DNA from: Mesorhizobium alhagi CCNWXJ12-2
GTDB lineage: Bacteria > Pseudomonadota > Alphaproteobacteria > Rhizobiales > Rhizobiaceae
Assembly: GCF_000236565.1 (NCBI RefSeq)
Contig: NZ_AHAM01000057.1
Coordinates: 1-43,384 of the forward strand
Reading direction: 5' to 3'
Length of the DNA: 43,384 bases
Notes under the pieces: model-generated
Seen by the model: the letters and a program-made list of their open reading frames with translations, nothing else
The model's database searches: none
Told to the model about the DNA's origin: nothing
In this document: one piece after another, positions 27,401 to 31,881 of the stretch
Position numbering within the stretch: position 1 is the first letter of the stretch
Layout: each line of letters opens with the position of its first letter
Position numbers and translations under genes: made by a program

Positions 27401-28856
27401 ACCCGGGGGCCTGTCCGATCTTCTTGTTCGTGGTGTCGTACATGAACCATGGCGAGCCATCGCCGGTCTGGTCCTTCATATCGACGTGCAGCATGTCGGG
27501 GCTGTTCTTGTAGATCCCGAAGCGCTTAACGCCGCGGGCGTGCAGTTCGGCGACGAGCTGGGCGCGCTGCTCCTCGTTCATGCCCTTCATCGAGATGTCG
27601 GAAGCATGGTGGCGGGAATGCTCGCCGGGGCCGCTTTTCTTCCGCGCCTCGACGGGATGGTCGGGCGATCGGTAGCCGGACGTGATGGTGAAATCCCTGC
27701 CCATGGCAGCCGAGGCGTCGGCGAGGATGGACTGAAAGCCCGGCTCGAGCTTGTCCTGCCCGGCGTGCCGGAAATGCAGCTTGCCGCCCTTGCCGGACGG
27801 AGGGACGGTTTCAGGCGGGGTGAGGCGGGCGAAACCCTTCGCATCGGGGTTGCCGCGCACGCGATCGCCGGAGACGCCAGGCAGGTATTCCTCCGCTTGG
27901 TCATCATGAAGCCGCTCTGCGTACTTCGTCGCGGCCTCCGGCGTCGCGAACTTGCCGAGGTGCTGGCCGGTTTGCTTGTACAGGCGCAGCGCGTCCTCGT
28001 TAGACAAGATCTTCCCATCGGGGGAAACGGTAGGGATCAGGACCTCATTGCCGCCGATGTTGAAGGATACCGAGCGCACGGTGCTGATCGAGCCATCCGC
28101 ATTCTTCACCACGGGCCGGTTATGCAGGTCGATGTTGCCCGGCTCGAGCATCCCGTCGCCCTTGCCTCCGGCGGCAAGCTTGTCGAGGGCCTTCGCCGCC
28201 GGCGGCGCGCTCTGCATCTCCTGCTGCAGGGCCGTTACCGTCGAGGCGATGAGTTCGTCGGGATAGAGCGACGAGGCCTTGCCGTGTTCCTGCGTCACCA
28301 GCGCGCGCATGAACTTCTGCAGCCGCGCCGGATCGTCGAGGCGCATATCCTCGTTGGGCGCCACGCCCATGGTCGCCGCGATGTTTGCGGCCGCCCGGGT
28401 ATTGCCGGGGGTCCAACCACCGTCGCCTGCAATGATGTCCAGCGGCGTCGTCAGGCCCTTGGCGTACTTGTTCACCGCCAGCTTGGCGGCGGCGCGCATG
28501 CCCTTTTCCGGCGTGTCGAACACCGCCTGCGGGTCGCCCTGGTCGGTGTTGACGGAAGGCCCGAGCAGGCCCTCCCACGGCACATCGTCCCGGTATTTGA
28601 TGTTGCCGGGGTTGTTGTTGCGCATGCCGGCGGGCAAGTCAGGCGAATCGTTTGGCGGAGGAATGGCCGCGCCAGCGGGTGCGGAAGGCTGCTGCGCCGT
28701 GGCCTGCGGGGGTGTTGCGGCCGTGCCGGCCGGAGGAGTCGCCCCAGCGGTGGCCGGGGCTTGTGTTGCCTGCCCGCCACCCAGCCCGGGCGATTCCTTA
28801 TAGAGGCCGAAGGGGTCGCTGAGTTCAGTTCCAAGGCCAATGACGATGGGCGGCAT
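12405..28856 (-). CDS. Giant polyvalent phage protein (5483 aa): lysozyme, peptidase, methyltransferase, helicase, zincin, ADP-ribosyltransferase, PLxRFG
   Basis: Domains in order, with rough residues: muramidase-like RNNNPGN start (78-220); M15-type peptidase with TSGYRSPDH, SRHHASDI, HVDM (360-490); Ala/Gly-rich hydrophobic region (595-900); two small beta-barrels (1016-1066, 1179-1231); pyrophosphatase-like domain with KDHIDAFI and DEHKVMVG (1432-1562); adenine methyltransferase with VLEPSIGIGNF and GNWPF (2005-2320); SNF2-like helicase with GTGK/T, VDEAHEF, FTGTPITN, QRNGRGHRQG (2770-3790, interrupted by an intein); zincin HEAFH (about 4200); ADP-ribosyltransferase-like domain (4360-4545); PLGRFG at about 4796; hydrophobic C-terminal segments (4983-5010, 5194-5228). 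Methyltransferase plus helicase recalls P1 DarB, an injected antirestriction protein. AGGAGG precedes ATG 28856 behind leader B. Ejection into the host is inferred. Confidence 0.9.
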   Translation of the reverse strand: MPPIVIGLGTELSDPFGLYKESPGLGGGQATQAPATAGATPPAGTAATPPQATAQQPSAPAGAAIPPPNDSPDLPAGMRNNNPGNIKYRDDVPWEGLLGPSVNTDQGDPQAVFDTPEKGMRAAAKLAVNKYAKGLTTPLDIIAGDGGWTPGNTRAAANIAATMGVAPNEDMRLDDPARLQKFMRALVTQEHGKASSLYPDELIASTVTALQQEMQSAPPAAKALDKLAAGGKGDGMLEPGNIDLHNRPVVKNADGSISTVRSVSFNIGGNEVLIPTVSPDGKILSNEDALRLYKQTGQHLGKFATPEAATKYAERLHDDQAEEYLPGVSGDRVRGNPDAKGFARLTPPETVPPSGKGGKLHFRHAGQDKLEPGFQSILADASAAMGRDFTITSGYRSPDHPVEARKKSGPGEHSRHHASDISMKGMNEEQRAQLVAELHARGVKRFGIYKNSPDMLHVDMKDQTGDGSPWFMYDTTNKKIGQAPGWFRRIAAGDMPEAGARAAPQRIAVGADYKPRDPMGLYSTGANPFAQSGAPAEDAAPPEPEPVLDPRRAGLEQSDPGRYTAIDESEYEAWKTDWEERNRSTGLGGDTTRLLKSGAAGLALGAREAVAAIPKVGPSIVEGLDSISEWIKGDGVPTEQRLERAQQKAIASMTPETIAARGKDWVTETTTEEGAVQYTAGPAWRDPRSYFGGLVESVPGTVMSMGPSMFLARGAFKAAIARGATQKQAAAAAARTATIAGGISEGTISGGMAARGVREQIAQIPTQALQESDAVQQLMAEGMSFDQAVETLTNDAAAQTFVIAGVATGAFGGIGDRALAKIVAEGVGGSVGKRILRGAGRGVVAEGLLEEAPQEAAQQAAQNLGVQGIDPSQRISEGVANAAAGGLAVGGTMGAGMGGAGGAARRAPESPPQPKKGPLTSALESAQRQAAEKAANTFTVNDPAMGDMGSGDLHGQNVTLDPNQTGVPAGMRRVRTGDGTQRVLGERLLVQQGGAVPAAREQPKTAPAKPAAMAVPSGAPAIGATVRVDADGVPPFMARVESYEGDEAVLYDSASGEVYQVPVSNLTQIADKVENLPPVLQEKTAPDALPERPVPTVITRGMRANLGDLGWSEDAVRKMTPAEADEILRNGSHPAGSPVDPNDAALEPQAPQAADSKSELPPRDKQKPAMGRFPGPPKPGQRVIVDAPGIVERFAGRIEAYEEGATEALVTADDGRSLQVPVEHLYVDGTTRKEAEAEDLRRDPPVEREPVTGGTSRKVFKHTLVMPDEKHAALYDLGKMRRESQRMVGASALDRDKVMPAEQIKLADAFGVTPEALGQIADDYRYRVERASKEARSELPVKMHAVNAKRLKQWQAERDKAAGGLAAPATDQVVVDNKLDRGEPQDAPLADDAIDDAAFDAAAAIDVAAHQAATSPENDRPEPSQAQKEAGNYALGHARLGGLDISIENPAGSERKGVSRSGKAWSVTMKSHYGYFKGTVGRDKDHIDAFIKPGTAELDDSAPVFVVDQRDPSRGQFDEHKVMVGYGDEAEARAAYLENYTKGWKGLGAITETTLGGFKAWLEGDTTKPFAKSAPAAAVDPAEVGTIPTQVGTTPESPPQPIEPTVTETVTPVEKPASEQKRASTEKSQQPAKKPKAPPLLGRLENYFRPGRIVSSYGGGEDRVIGFDRRENGNWQVRVIQVGPDGEPLPRERERTHSTAPTGRDLDRWEKDNPVPAPSKTTKEGNAAAVDALFANNKLFTADKVEAARARLKAKMSQINSGVDPETLIDGMTIAGAYIESGVRAFADFATRMTADFGEGIRPYLLSFWEGARNYPGLDAAGMTDPQESARLAGLSPAELAAIVAQEAAEPAVEAESGPEQVEPAVQTPDRAGIPADAAGQEPAAQSRPSQANPGDVEKREPNNVGRARAQRDDGQLGLRLTAEDVGPDGAAAGQRDGGDGRPRDGGTGTPDARAGDAGDDAVGRRVGGTGGSAAGGPGDARRVPSQPELIKQPETVSPANAGPGDFHIDDPLRVVGGGQVARFEKNRAAIDMRNTLIDDGRKPTREEQEVLAGYTGWGSFGQELFQGTWERPAPKAGWEARDTWLRENLGQKEWEGLQRSIINAHYTDPPTVLAMWDMVRRMGFTGGRVLEPSIGIGNFYGMMPVDMAARSQRAGVELDPVTGSMAQLLYPNAAIQIKGYEQSTTPDDFYDLVIGNWPFADYSPADRRYNRLSPLLHDYFFLKALDQVRPGGLVVGITTKGTMDKKASSIRNAMAKKAELVAAFRLPTGAFEEYAGTKVVTDIIILRKRAEPAGIVANEGWIQVKDHATPEGTPIAVNEYFHNNPSHVIGEIDFGSGMNRAGLVVRRPANVAEELRRVIDLVPEGAYQADTRGKQISYIANHTNDRTNSLVKTKDGLFIVRGEHMAAAEEVHKYSLKSATETAERVAQLEALVGMRKLYGALIEAERTGAAEDARKALRDAFAAFRKAHGNYSKSFGLQYLKKIDDPFYPALAALESSTPNDKGGRSYRPASILTESTIRGARKLENPSVPEAFVLARNESVNPTPERIAELAGKTVEEVRSELIDAGAAFSTPAGEFIPADLYLSGNVREKMRQARAGLEGGNEDMQRNVAALQEVIPADIPYYKIETQLGATWVPPHVYGDFIAHMLGLADTSQIKVGFNAGAWRIDFPGEYNHRTEASAGFGTPHVKFKRLVRAAIANQTITVKHKDSDGKEYVDEQATKETNAKISEMRLKFGEWLWSDPERRVDLEQEYNETRNAYATPSFDGSFLTFQGMALSVGRGPFNLREHQVNAIWRALVTRKSLNAHEVGTGKAQPLDAKILTPSGWKRMGDIQVGDQVVTQSGQPTTVEAVFPQGEKEIFRVVFSDGSSTECCDEHLWLTQTYRERNQAINAKRAGKDWGCAKPKVRSLAEIRETLVSPHLAAKNHSIPIVGPVQLTSRPVPLDPYLMGVLLGDGGMSHRSATITNMDEEIVQGLVLPENVELRRQESAGRCPTWALRMKKLSGFGASRKPNPAVVALEQLGLMGKGAKDKFIPENYLFNDIEARIALLQGLMDTDGSALQGGYSVYYYTVSDRLADDVVALVQSLGGTVSRTTKTPKYRHNGEARDGALAHILCIKLPPQINPFRLERKAALVKPKEKYRPVRYIVDIQPVGRKPAQCIRVSDSSHLYVTDDFVVTHNTFTMGGIAVESRRYGIAKKPLLFAHNANSKTVAHEIQQMYPAAKVLYVDNLSKDNIKVRMMQIANDDWDVVVLPHSLIDRIGFKEETLMVMAQQEIDDLEAAANEAAEDDGVEITKEMLDDPEELKKLRSVTAKHLVKQRQRIISTIQKLGQQSSRDDSVSFEDLGVDMVLVDEAHEFKKPPIATKMNMKGLQTQVSNRSISMSFVTKYVRGMNNGGNVHLFTGTPITNTMTEVFHMMRYMMLEEMEQISLADWDGWFGSFAREVEDVELSSTNEYETVTRLSAFINVPELRRMIGQYMDVVFSDDMPEMLPRSVNGKTMADKDLTAAERAELLNGRTEGANDRPYKKVINDSADMSAEQMAVFAEVQSLARQWRSMTKKARKDAMAAGDKTVPIIHDAIAEKASFDVRLVDAIENAGLEGTPEMEPHPLSKPARVVAKLIEIYRSDDRATQAVFMEQGMARSVSRSVGAPGEKTQKTYKAFSTLVDMVERLVQAGIPREQIATVTGATSKDKRKEIAEAMNAGTIRIVFGSTDSLGVGVNMQRNLRAMHHMDAPWMPGDLEQRNGRGHRQGNQWNTVLEHRYLTDRLDGRRWQVLAIKQRFITDFMKSSGDTRVIEGDAASDEQSDILSTFADAAGDPRILLREKYKKKLDQLQSRERMHGHAMADAARKVRQISESLPKTEKRLAELVQSGAPEKAGEILDAQRGDSFRATILDKPFEKFAEADAFIKKSLAADMRIGQDRQIGTYAGEALHAHWGQFSEVPDLYLKVGNQTVESHGPSLLSLHAALRDVRNKMAPDLETRVDSDRATLERMRSAAEEPFHMADQLAGVEKQLADLETDIAANPVAPPFWLRSGAPAETLVRWNDKEFTVAGHRWTDDGYFVLAEDAEGSVAIPYMEARDSQGMTLYEEHPFTAPIVIEKEDKKADGKPADEDLRFTMAAGGSAPLTRESLIAELKAGPAANLVDKLLARGWLEITTAKEFAKQTWVPALGATNGHGKIFLIVDKIPAGRASSVLMHEAFHSGRDALFKGKTWETLMDRLEKLYRQFERSSGQGRAFFDAAFAGSSVASGTYGELSRAKRIEEFGAYAVEAYDRAPGAAKRWVDDLVGAVKAWVLRRFRRQLGNITPAQLHALAVAALRDRSRYQFPTEDERIAAFEKGLSTRRAAARKGRKSPKGFRYQVAFHGTPHEFDEFSLDHTGKGEGTRAFGWGLYFASRREVAEHYQDKLSGRLVKVDVPEDNELLRWDEPLNRQPGGLLKKLNQAMSKLEPGLNFKAMNDMGEAVDELTFMQLYHRLEDGQYDEDGSGFSDRQISEALRAAGIPGHKFLDGDSRKDREDPDGTYNYVIYDESRVRVLDRNALTRQQEYESSDEGFDFSLAGALPPAAARAPLTTERITTELRGKLTDLQPWALRAVPLNYFPELARPNMTAVTDYLKVKRLMDAFRGKKHSEMDEIAQAWLKYARLGKDKTAALADLMHESTLAGVDPSNTANDEKPGYAVLRGQYLALPPAGKALYAHVRDAYKAQAAELDKILLDNVRKAQEIASRRAEERYKKELERIASAKLSKEARKDAEREASEAFSVEQTRAKWSMKARLTKMRIAFENSRVEEPYFPLGRFGRYFVTVRDIDGTVISFSRKERAADRDRLAVDMRAAYPLAKVEVGVTESGGDLRSAMDPRMVAEIEEILGGANVDSSVMDQIWQRYLETMPDLSTRKRFIHRKGTAGFHEDALRTFSSHMFHSAHQMGRLKYGLELQELTNKVADQARESDDVTRGMTLSNELRKRHQWVMNPIGGKVAQVMTSTAFVWYLGTTPAAAAVNMTQTPMLGIPILGARFGGLAKAAAAIAKASKDSVAGRGSVTKANLAPDERKALDAFYESGLIDRTQAHDIAGVGETGVEYSPVRAKVMAIMSYLFHKAEVWNREVTALAAYRMAKASGQNDTAAIDTAHDLTWKVHFDYSNASRPRLLQSDFAKVALVFRSHNINMLYRLGRDLHQSFKGETPQARKEARYQLAGIVGMMSLLAGTTGVVGFNLAMTVLGSLFGDEDDPMDFEVTFKKNVIDILGPELGGVVLHGAPGHYLGVDLTGRIGMPDLWFRSPYQDLQGKDEFQYWVMSQLGASVAMVGDMYFGLSLLAEGKTDRAAEALTPKFARDLLRSYRYMNEGIVSLGGDQVLDPSAIDAWDAIAQAVGFTPAKVAETYDRNSALKTAEKRLQRRRQSLINDFALAVKMGDKDGRADALEAIKRFNRAPMTRPMAIKPDTLQRSLKMREANARKREDGVLIQNKKLGRDLRERLPAPVYR
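19311..20411 (-). other. Intein (367 aa, Ala1 type, LAGLIDADG endonuclease) in the helicase Walker A motif
   Basis: Residues 2816-3182 of the giant protein interrupt HEVGTGK / TFTMGG exactly after the Walker A lysine. The insert begins AQPLDAKILTPSGWKRMGD and ends VTDDFVVTHN, with +1 Thr. Block B is STECCDEHLWLT. The first residue is Ala, not Cys or Ser, so splicing should start by direct attack of the +1 Thr, as in Ala1 inteins. Two LAGLIDADG-type motifs, LMGVLLGDGG and LLQGLMDTDG, indicate a homing endonuclease that could spread the element to intein-free alleles. Until it is removed the P-loop is broken, so helicase activity depends on splicing. Confidence 0.93.
22886..23287 (-). CDS. Overprinted 133-aa gene inside the giant ORF
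   Basis: GTG 23287 lies 6 nt after a GGAGG ribosome site, in a different frame from the giant gene. The product (starting MDQNRSSPQFKRQIELEYRQ) is charged, helical and protein-like throughout, with LHNRDLHKRIL, LAYVSQQRMWDRM and MAEREHLMLEPE. Over the first 24 codons, 22 third positions are G/C in this frame against 7 in the giant frame. The giant protein here is a Gly/Asp/Arg-rich linker with no domain. No function is recognised. It ends before the giant's methyltransferase module. Independent translation is inferred from ribosome site and codon use. Confidence 0.75.
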   Translation of the reverse strand: MDQNRSSPQFKRQIELEYRQMRLDKNRLHNRDLHKRILATWKSESPTMWAELERKGMTDSLAYVSQQRMWDRMEQLQDSGMAVTDAREMAEREHLMLEPETPATTPLADAWAELAAVLQEGQETLAEYRANRN

Positions 28857-28884
28857 GACGGCGGATTCCTCCTGGTGAGGCCAA

Positions 28885-28918
28885 GCACGTCATGCGCTGT
28901 CGGGATGCGCGGACTATA
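28885..28918 (-). promoter_or_regulatory. Late leader element B (giant gene)
   Basis: Leftward: -10-like TATAGT (28918-28913), 15 nt, GCGCATGACGTGC (28897-28885), then a CCTC...GAGG stem holding the SD before ATG 28856. No clear -35. Shared with sites at 12337, 33122 and 37208. Confidence 0.75.
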
Positions 28919-28930
28919 CTGGCCAAGCCA

Positions 28931-29293
28931 TCACGCCGCCAGCCTCTCGATGTTCTCAAACAAGAGGTTGACGTGCTCCTCGGCAAAATCCCCATCACTC
29001 GTCCGATAACGGCAAACGATCATCTGCATCCGGATATCGGACAGGCTTTGCGGATGCGCGCGCATGATCGCCTCGTCGGTCCGCCAGAGTTCGTCGCACG
29101 CCCTCTGGAATGCAGCTTCGAGCTCGTCCGCGCTCTCCGTAGCATCGGCAACATCATTGCTCTGGCGAAGCAGGCTGTCGCATAGAGAGATTAAGCCACT
29201 GCGAACGGCAAATAGCGAAGGAATGGGGTTTACAGCCCCATTAAGAATCGTCGCCACGACCTGTGATGACGTGATAGGAGTAAAAATAGCCAT
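28931..29293 (-). CDS. Hypothetical phage protein (120 aa)
   Basis: Starts MAIFTPITSSQVVATILNGA at ATG 29293 with GGGAGATC upstream. The first 35 residues are hydrophobic but not a clear signal; the middle is an acidic helical region (DELEAAFQRACDELWRTDEA). The C terminus (SDGDFAEEHVNLLFENIERL) is also helical. No family recognised. It ends just upstream of leader B and is divergent from the ribbon-helix-helix gene at 29399, so the two share the 105-bp gap. Confidence 0.7.
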   Translation of the reverse strand: MAIFTPITSSQVVATILNGAVNPIPSLFAVRSGLISLCDSLLRQSNDVADATESADELEAAFQRACDELWRTDEAIMRAHPQSLSDIRMQMIVCRYRTSDGDFAEEHVNLLFENIERLAA

Positions 29294-29327
29294 GATCGAT
29301 CTCCCGCGAGGTCGGTTGAGGTTAGGG

Positions 29328-29355
29328 CCGATTGGAAAGAGCCCCTTTCCATCGG
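29328..29355. promoter_or_regulatory. Inverted repeat, probable operator
   Basis: CCGAT-T-GGAAAG / CTTTCC-ATCGG with a 5-nt centre: 11 paired positions and one extra T. It lies between divergent genes, 44 bp upstream of a ribbon-helix-helix regulator, so autoregulation is a reasonable guess. As RNA it would form a strong hairpin, but it lacks a T run in either direction. Confidence 0.6.
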
Positions 29356-29398
29356 TCCGCTACTGTGCTAGCAGAGTTTTCAGTGAGGGTCAATAACT

Positions 29399-29596
29399 AT
29401 GGTAGCACAGAAAAAGAGGCGTGGGCCGACGCCGACGGGCAAAGGACAGCAGATCGTGACTCGTCTGCAGGAAGATTTGCTCAAGCCGTTGGATCAGTTT
29501 GTAGCCGAGCAAAAAGACGCTCCGTCGCGACCCGAAGGTATCCGGCGAATCCTGCGTGACTGGCTAGTAGGACACGGCTATATCAGCCCTGATTGA
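29399..29596 (+). CDS. Ribbon-helix-helix regulator candidate (65 aa)
   Basis: Starts MVAQKKRRGPTPTGKGQQIV, a basic N-terminal tail. A likely beta strand (QQIVTRLQEDLLKPLDQFVA) and two helices (EGIRRILRDWLVGHGYI) follow, the layout of Arc/CopG-type dimeric repressors. GAGGG lies 10 nt before ATG 29399. It sits on the strand opposite to the late genes, like a lysogenic or moron gene, with an inverted repeat upstream. Direct targets are not shown by the sequence. Confidence 0.65.
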   Translation: MVAQKKRRGPTPTGKGQQIVTRLQEDLLKPLDQFVAEQKDAPSRPEGIRRILRDWLVGHGYISPD

Positions 29597-29610
29597 GGAG
29601 GGCACGAAAG

Positions 29611-29805
29611 ATGCTGGGTCGCTGGATGGTAGCAGGGATGGTCGTCTTGATCGGGTTGGCGTGGCTTGCTCGGTTTGACGTCAACGGCGTGAGCAGGGGG
29701 GACGGATGGCCCGGCGCCTATATCGTTGACCGGTGGACTGGCGAAATCAAATTTTGCAGCGCTGTTAGGTGCGCGTCTACGCGCGACGGTCCGGCGAACG
29801 AATAG
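29611..29805 (+). CDS. Small membrane-anchored protein (64 aa)
   Basis: Starts MLGRWMVAGMVVLIGLAWLA at ATG 29611, 9 nt after AGGAGG. One N-terminal transmembrane segment (about 5-20) is followed by a periplasmic-looking tail with YIVDRWTGEIKFC and a Cys pair. The tail pattern recalls small unnamed membrane proteins found in many proteobacteria. It is probably co-transcribed with the regulator 14 nt upstream. A surface or superinfection role is possible for a moron but unproven. A TTG at 29593 is a poorer start. Confidence 0.65.
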   Translation: MLGRWMVAGMVVLIGLAWLARFDVNGVSRGDGWPGAYIVDRWTGEIKFCSAVRCASTRDGPANE

Positions 29806-29832
29806 GGCTCGGCCTGATTACTGCCCGAGCCC
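29805..29832. terminator. Hairpin between convergent genes
   Basis: GGGCTCGG / CCGAGCCC, 8 bp, with a 12-nt loop. It spans the 3' ends of the rightward small membrane gene and the leftward internal virion gene. There is no T run, so it is a weak or rho-assisted terminator, or an mRNA 3'-end stabiliser. Confidence 0.5.
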
Positions 29833-31062
29833 GATCGCCGTGCTTTTCTTCATGCCCTGACGCACCACCGGCGGCCACTGGTCCTCGGGGATGCCAGCCT
29901 GCAACAGCCGTTGCCCGACGAGTTCCGCATTGCCGCCGTTCACCATGTGGTCGGCCGCGTCGGCGATGATCTCCTGCCGCGTAGGGGCGGCTCGGGTTTC
30001 CTGTCGCGCCGGAGCGGGTTTCGGAGAGGGTGTCGGCGCTCCGCCAAGGCCCGGCGCCGCCTCCGCAGGCGGAGGGGCTTCACCGCCGCCTAACCCGGGA
30101 GCGGCATCAGTCTGCCGTGGCGAAACCGCCGCTTCGGGATCCGGCAGGCGTTCGCCTGTCGTCTCGTCCACAAGGATCTCCTTGCGGGGCGCGGGAGAAG
30201 TCTTGGTCTTGCCGCGGCCGGTTGAGCCCCCACCGCTGACGCCGCCGCGCTCATTGGCGTAGCCCTCGGCCGACGCGAGCCGCTCGCGCACCGCCGCGTC
30301 CTGATCCTCCGCGCTCATGTCGCCGAAGTCGAGATCGTTCTCCTCGAGCGCCTTGCGGGCATCATTGTAGGCTTTGGCGTCATCGGTGCCGCTGCCGTAC
30401 TTTTTCTTGATGCCCTCCTTCGTCTCGAAATCCTCGAGCCCTTCCTTGCGCTTTTCGGCCTCGGCGCGTTTCGCCACCTGGCTCTGCCATGCAGCGTCGG
30501 GGTTGGCGAAGGTGGAGATCATGCGTGGCACGTCGCCCGAGAGGATATCCTGCTCGAGCTCCTTGCCGTCCTGGTCCCTCACGCGCAGCTTGTAGCCGAT
30601 GGTGTTGCCCTGCTCGTCCACCAGCTCGTCCTGCCCGACGAGCTCGTAACCGTGCTCGATGTAGCCCTGCACCTGGCCGGCCTTGATGACATCGGCGAGC
30701 GCGCCGCCGGCGTCGCCGGTCTGCGCCTTGAGCATGGCCGACGAGAACAGGCGGCCGCCCTGCAGGGCCGCATCGCTGTTGCCCCACTCCTCGAGCTGCT
30801 TGGCGCCGGCTATGTCGCCCTGTTTGAGCAGTTCGGTCTTGCGTTTCGGCAGCGCGTACTTTTTCCAGAACTGGTCGTAGTTCTTGCCGTCCTCGTTGCC
30901 GGCGTCGACCTCGCTCTTGAACGCCGCCTGGGCGTCCGTCTCGATCTTCTCGAGCGCCTGCCGGTTGTCTTTGGCCAGCTTGCGCTGGTCCATCTTCGCG
31001 CGCATGTCCTGGCCGCGCTCGAAGCCCTCCATGAAGGCGCCCAATCCAATTCCTATTGACAA
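29818..31062 (-). CDS. Probable internal virion protein (414 aa)
   Basis: The likely start is TTG 31062 (GCGAGGGC upstream), giving a product that opens SIGIGLGAFMEGFERGQDMR. ATG 31101 lies inside the preceding endonuclease gene and ATG 31032 would drop the Gly-rich opening. The body is charged and helical (coiled coil about 25-70), with a middle part (ELVGQDELVDEQGNTIGYKL), a Pro/Ala/Gly-rich linker (about 280-355) and a C-terminal helical unit ending IGLGQ. No enzyme motif. Its place between the S74 gene and the giant gene suggests an internal or ejected virion component; this is inference. Confidence 0.65.
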   Translation of the reverse strand: MSIGIGLGAFMEGFERGQDMRAKMDQRKLAKDNRQALEKIETDAQAAFKSEVDAGNEDGKNYDQFWKKYALPKRKTELLKQGDIAGAKQLEEWGNSDAALQGGRLFSSAMLKAQTGDAGGALADVIKAGQVQGYIEHGYELVGQDELVDEQGNTIGYKLRVRDQDGKELEQDILSGDVPRMISTFANPDAAWQSQVAKRAEAEKRKEGLEDFETKEGIKKKYGSGTDDAKAYNDARKALEENDLDFGDMSAEDQDAAVRERLASAEGYANERGGVSGGGSTGRGKTKTSPAPRKEILVDETTGERLPDPEAAVSPRQTDAAPGLGGGEAPPPAEAAPGLGGAPTPSPKPAPARQETRAAPTRQEIIADAADHMVNGGNAELVGQRLLQAGIPEDQWPPVVRQGMKKSTAIGLGQ

Positions 31063-31075
31063 TTGAATGCCCTCG

Positions 31076-31780
31076 CTATTCGAGCCACGGCCATGCGGCA
31101 CGTTTGTGGATGCTGTAGACGTGACGGTAGCTCACGCCAAATCTGTCGGCGATCTCGTTCCGCGATGCCGACCCTTCCAACTCGCGGATCTGGAGAACCT
31201 CGTGTTCGGTCAGCTTGGCCAGGTTGTGACGCTCACCCCTATTGTGGGTATCGTGCTTCAACTTGTCGGCGTTGTTTTCGACGGTAGTAGCCCAGCGCAG
31301 GCAGTCTGCGTAGAAGCACGACGGATTCCCGCATTCATGCGCCGCCTCATGCTCCGGTGAGGGGGCTGGGCCATGGGCGATTTCACATACGTACCGATTT
31401 ACCAGCACGCGCTCGCCGGCGACCTTCATTTGGCCATAGCCAGCTCCACAGGTCGTGAACGGCCAGGGAACAGAGCAGCCCGCATGCATATGGGCGTGCA
31501 CGTAGGCAAGGACGGACCCTCGCGGCGGGCGCGTGGGACCGCCCGCTGTTGGATTTCCGTGTCGGAGAAAACGGCGATGATGGGCGTTGCAATGTCCCTT
31601 CCTAAAGGGCCCACCGTTTTTGCATCCCGCCACTGAACACTGCTTTGCTGCACCCTTTGGGGCGCGGCCTGCGGTCGGGGCACCATGGGTGCGGAGCCGG
31701 TGGTAATGGTTTCGGCAATATCCCTGTGCCCAATGCAGCTTGTCACAGCCATCAAGCGAGCATACACCGCGTCTAGCCAT
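31076..31780 (-). CDS. HNH homing endonuclease, free-standing
   Basis: ATG 31780 is preceded by GCAGGAGG at ideal distance and starts MARRGVCSLDGCDKLHWAQG; the frame is open further up to 31885 but without such a site. Two Cys/His modules (CSLDGC...YCRNHYHRLRTHG and CSVAGC...HCNAHHRRFLRHG) lead to the HNH core around HEAAHECGNPSCFYADCLRW (about 143-163). A C-terminal HTH (LTEHEVLQIRELEGSASRNE, about 198-232) follows. Such genes insert between phage genes and cut DNA of rivals lacking them. It separates two virion genes here. Confidence 0.88.
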   Translation of the reverse strand: MARRGVCSLDGCDKLHWAQGYCRNHYHRLRTHGAPTAGRAPKGAAKQCSVAGCKNGGPFRKGHCNAHHRRFLRHGNPTAGGPTRPPRGSVLAYVHAHMHAGCSVPWPFTTCGAGYGQMKVAGERVLVNRYVCEIAHGPAPSPEHEAAHECGNPSCFYADCLRWATTVENNADKLKHDTHNRGERHNLAKLTEHEVLQIRELEGSASRNEIADRFGVSYRHVYSIHKRAAWPWLE

Positions 31781-31881
31781 CTCGAACCTCCTGCGTTCGG
31801 GCTTGGTCAGGGCGAAAGCGGGTGCTCGTAACACCCCTTTTGCCCGTTCTTTATGCATGACTGGCCGGACGGCGGCAAGGC

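Noticed and set aside
25185-29009. Very long rightward ORF (1274 codons) opposite the giant gene
   Set aside because: Composition is the Arg/Gly/Ala/His/Val/Leu mix of an antisense shadow in high-G+C DNA; no ribosome site, no domain. The opposite frame has clear domains and codon bias.
28892-29185. Rightward 97-codon ORF overlapping the 120-aa leftward gene
   Set aside because: The leftward frame has a ribosome site and a more protein-like sequence; only one can be the main gene and the rightward one lacks support.
29805-29832. Strong intrinsic terminator at this hairpin
   Set aside because: The stem is good but there is no T run on either strand, so it is listed only as a hairpin with moderate confidence.
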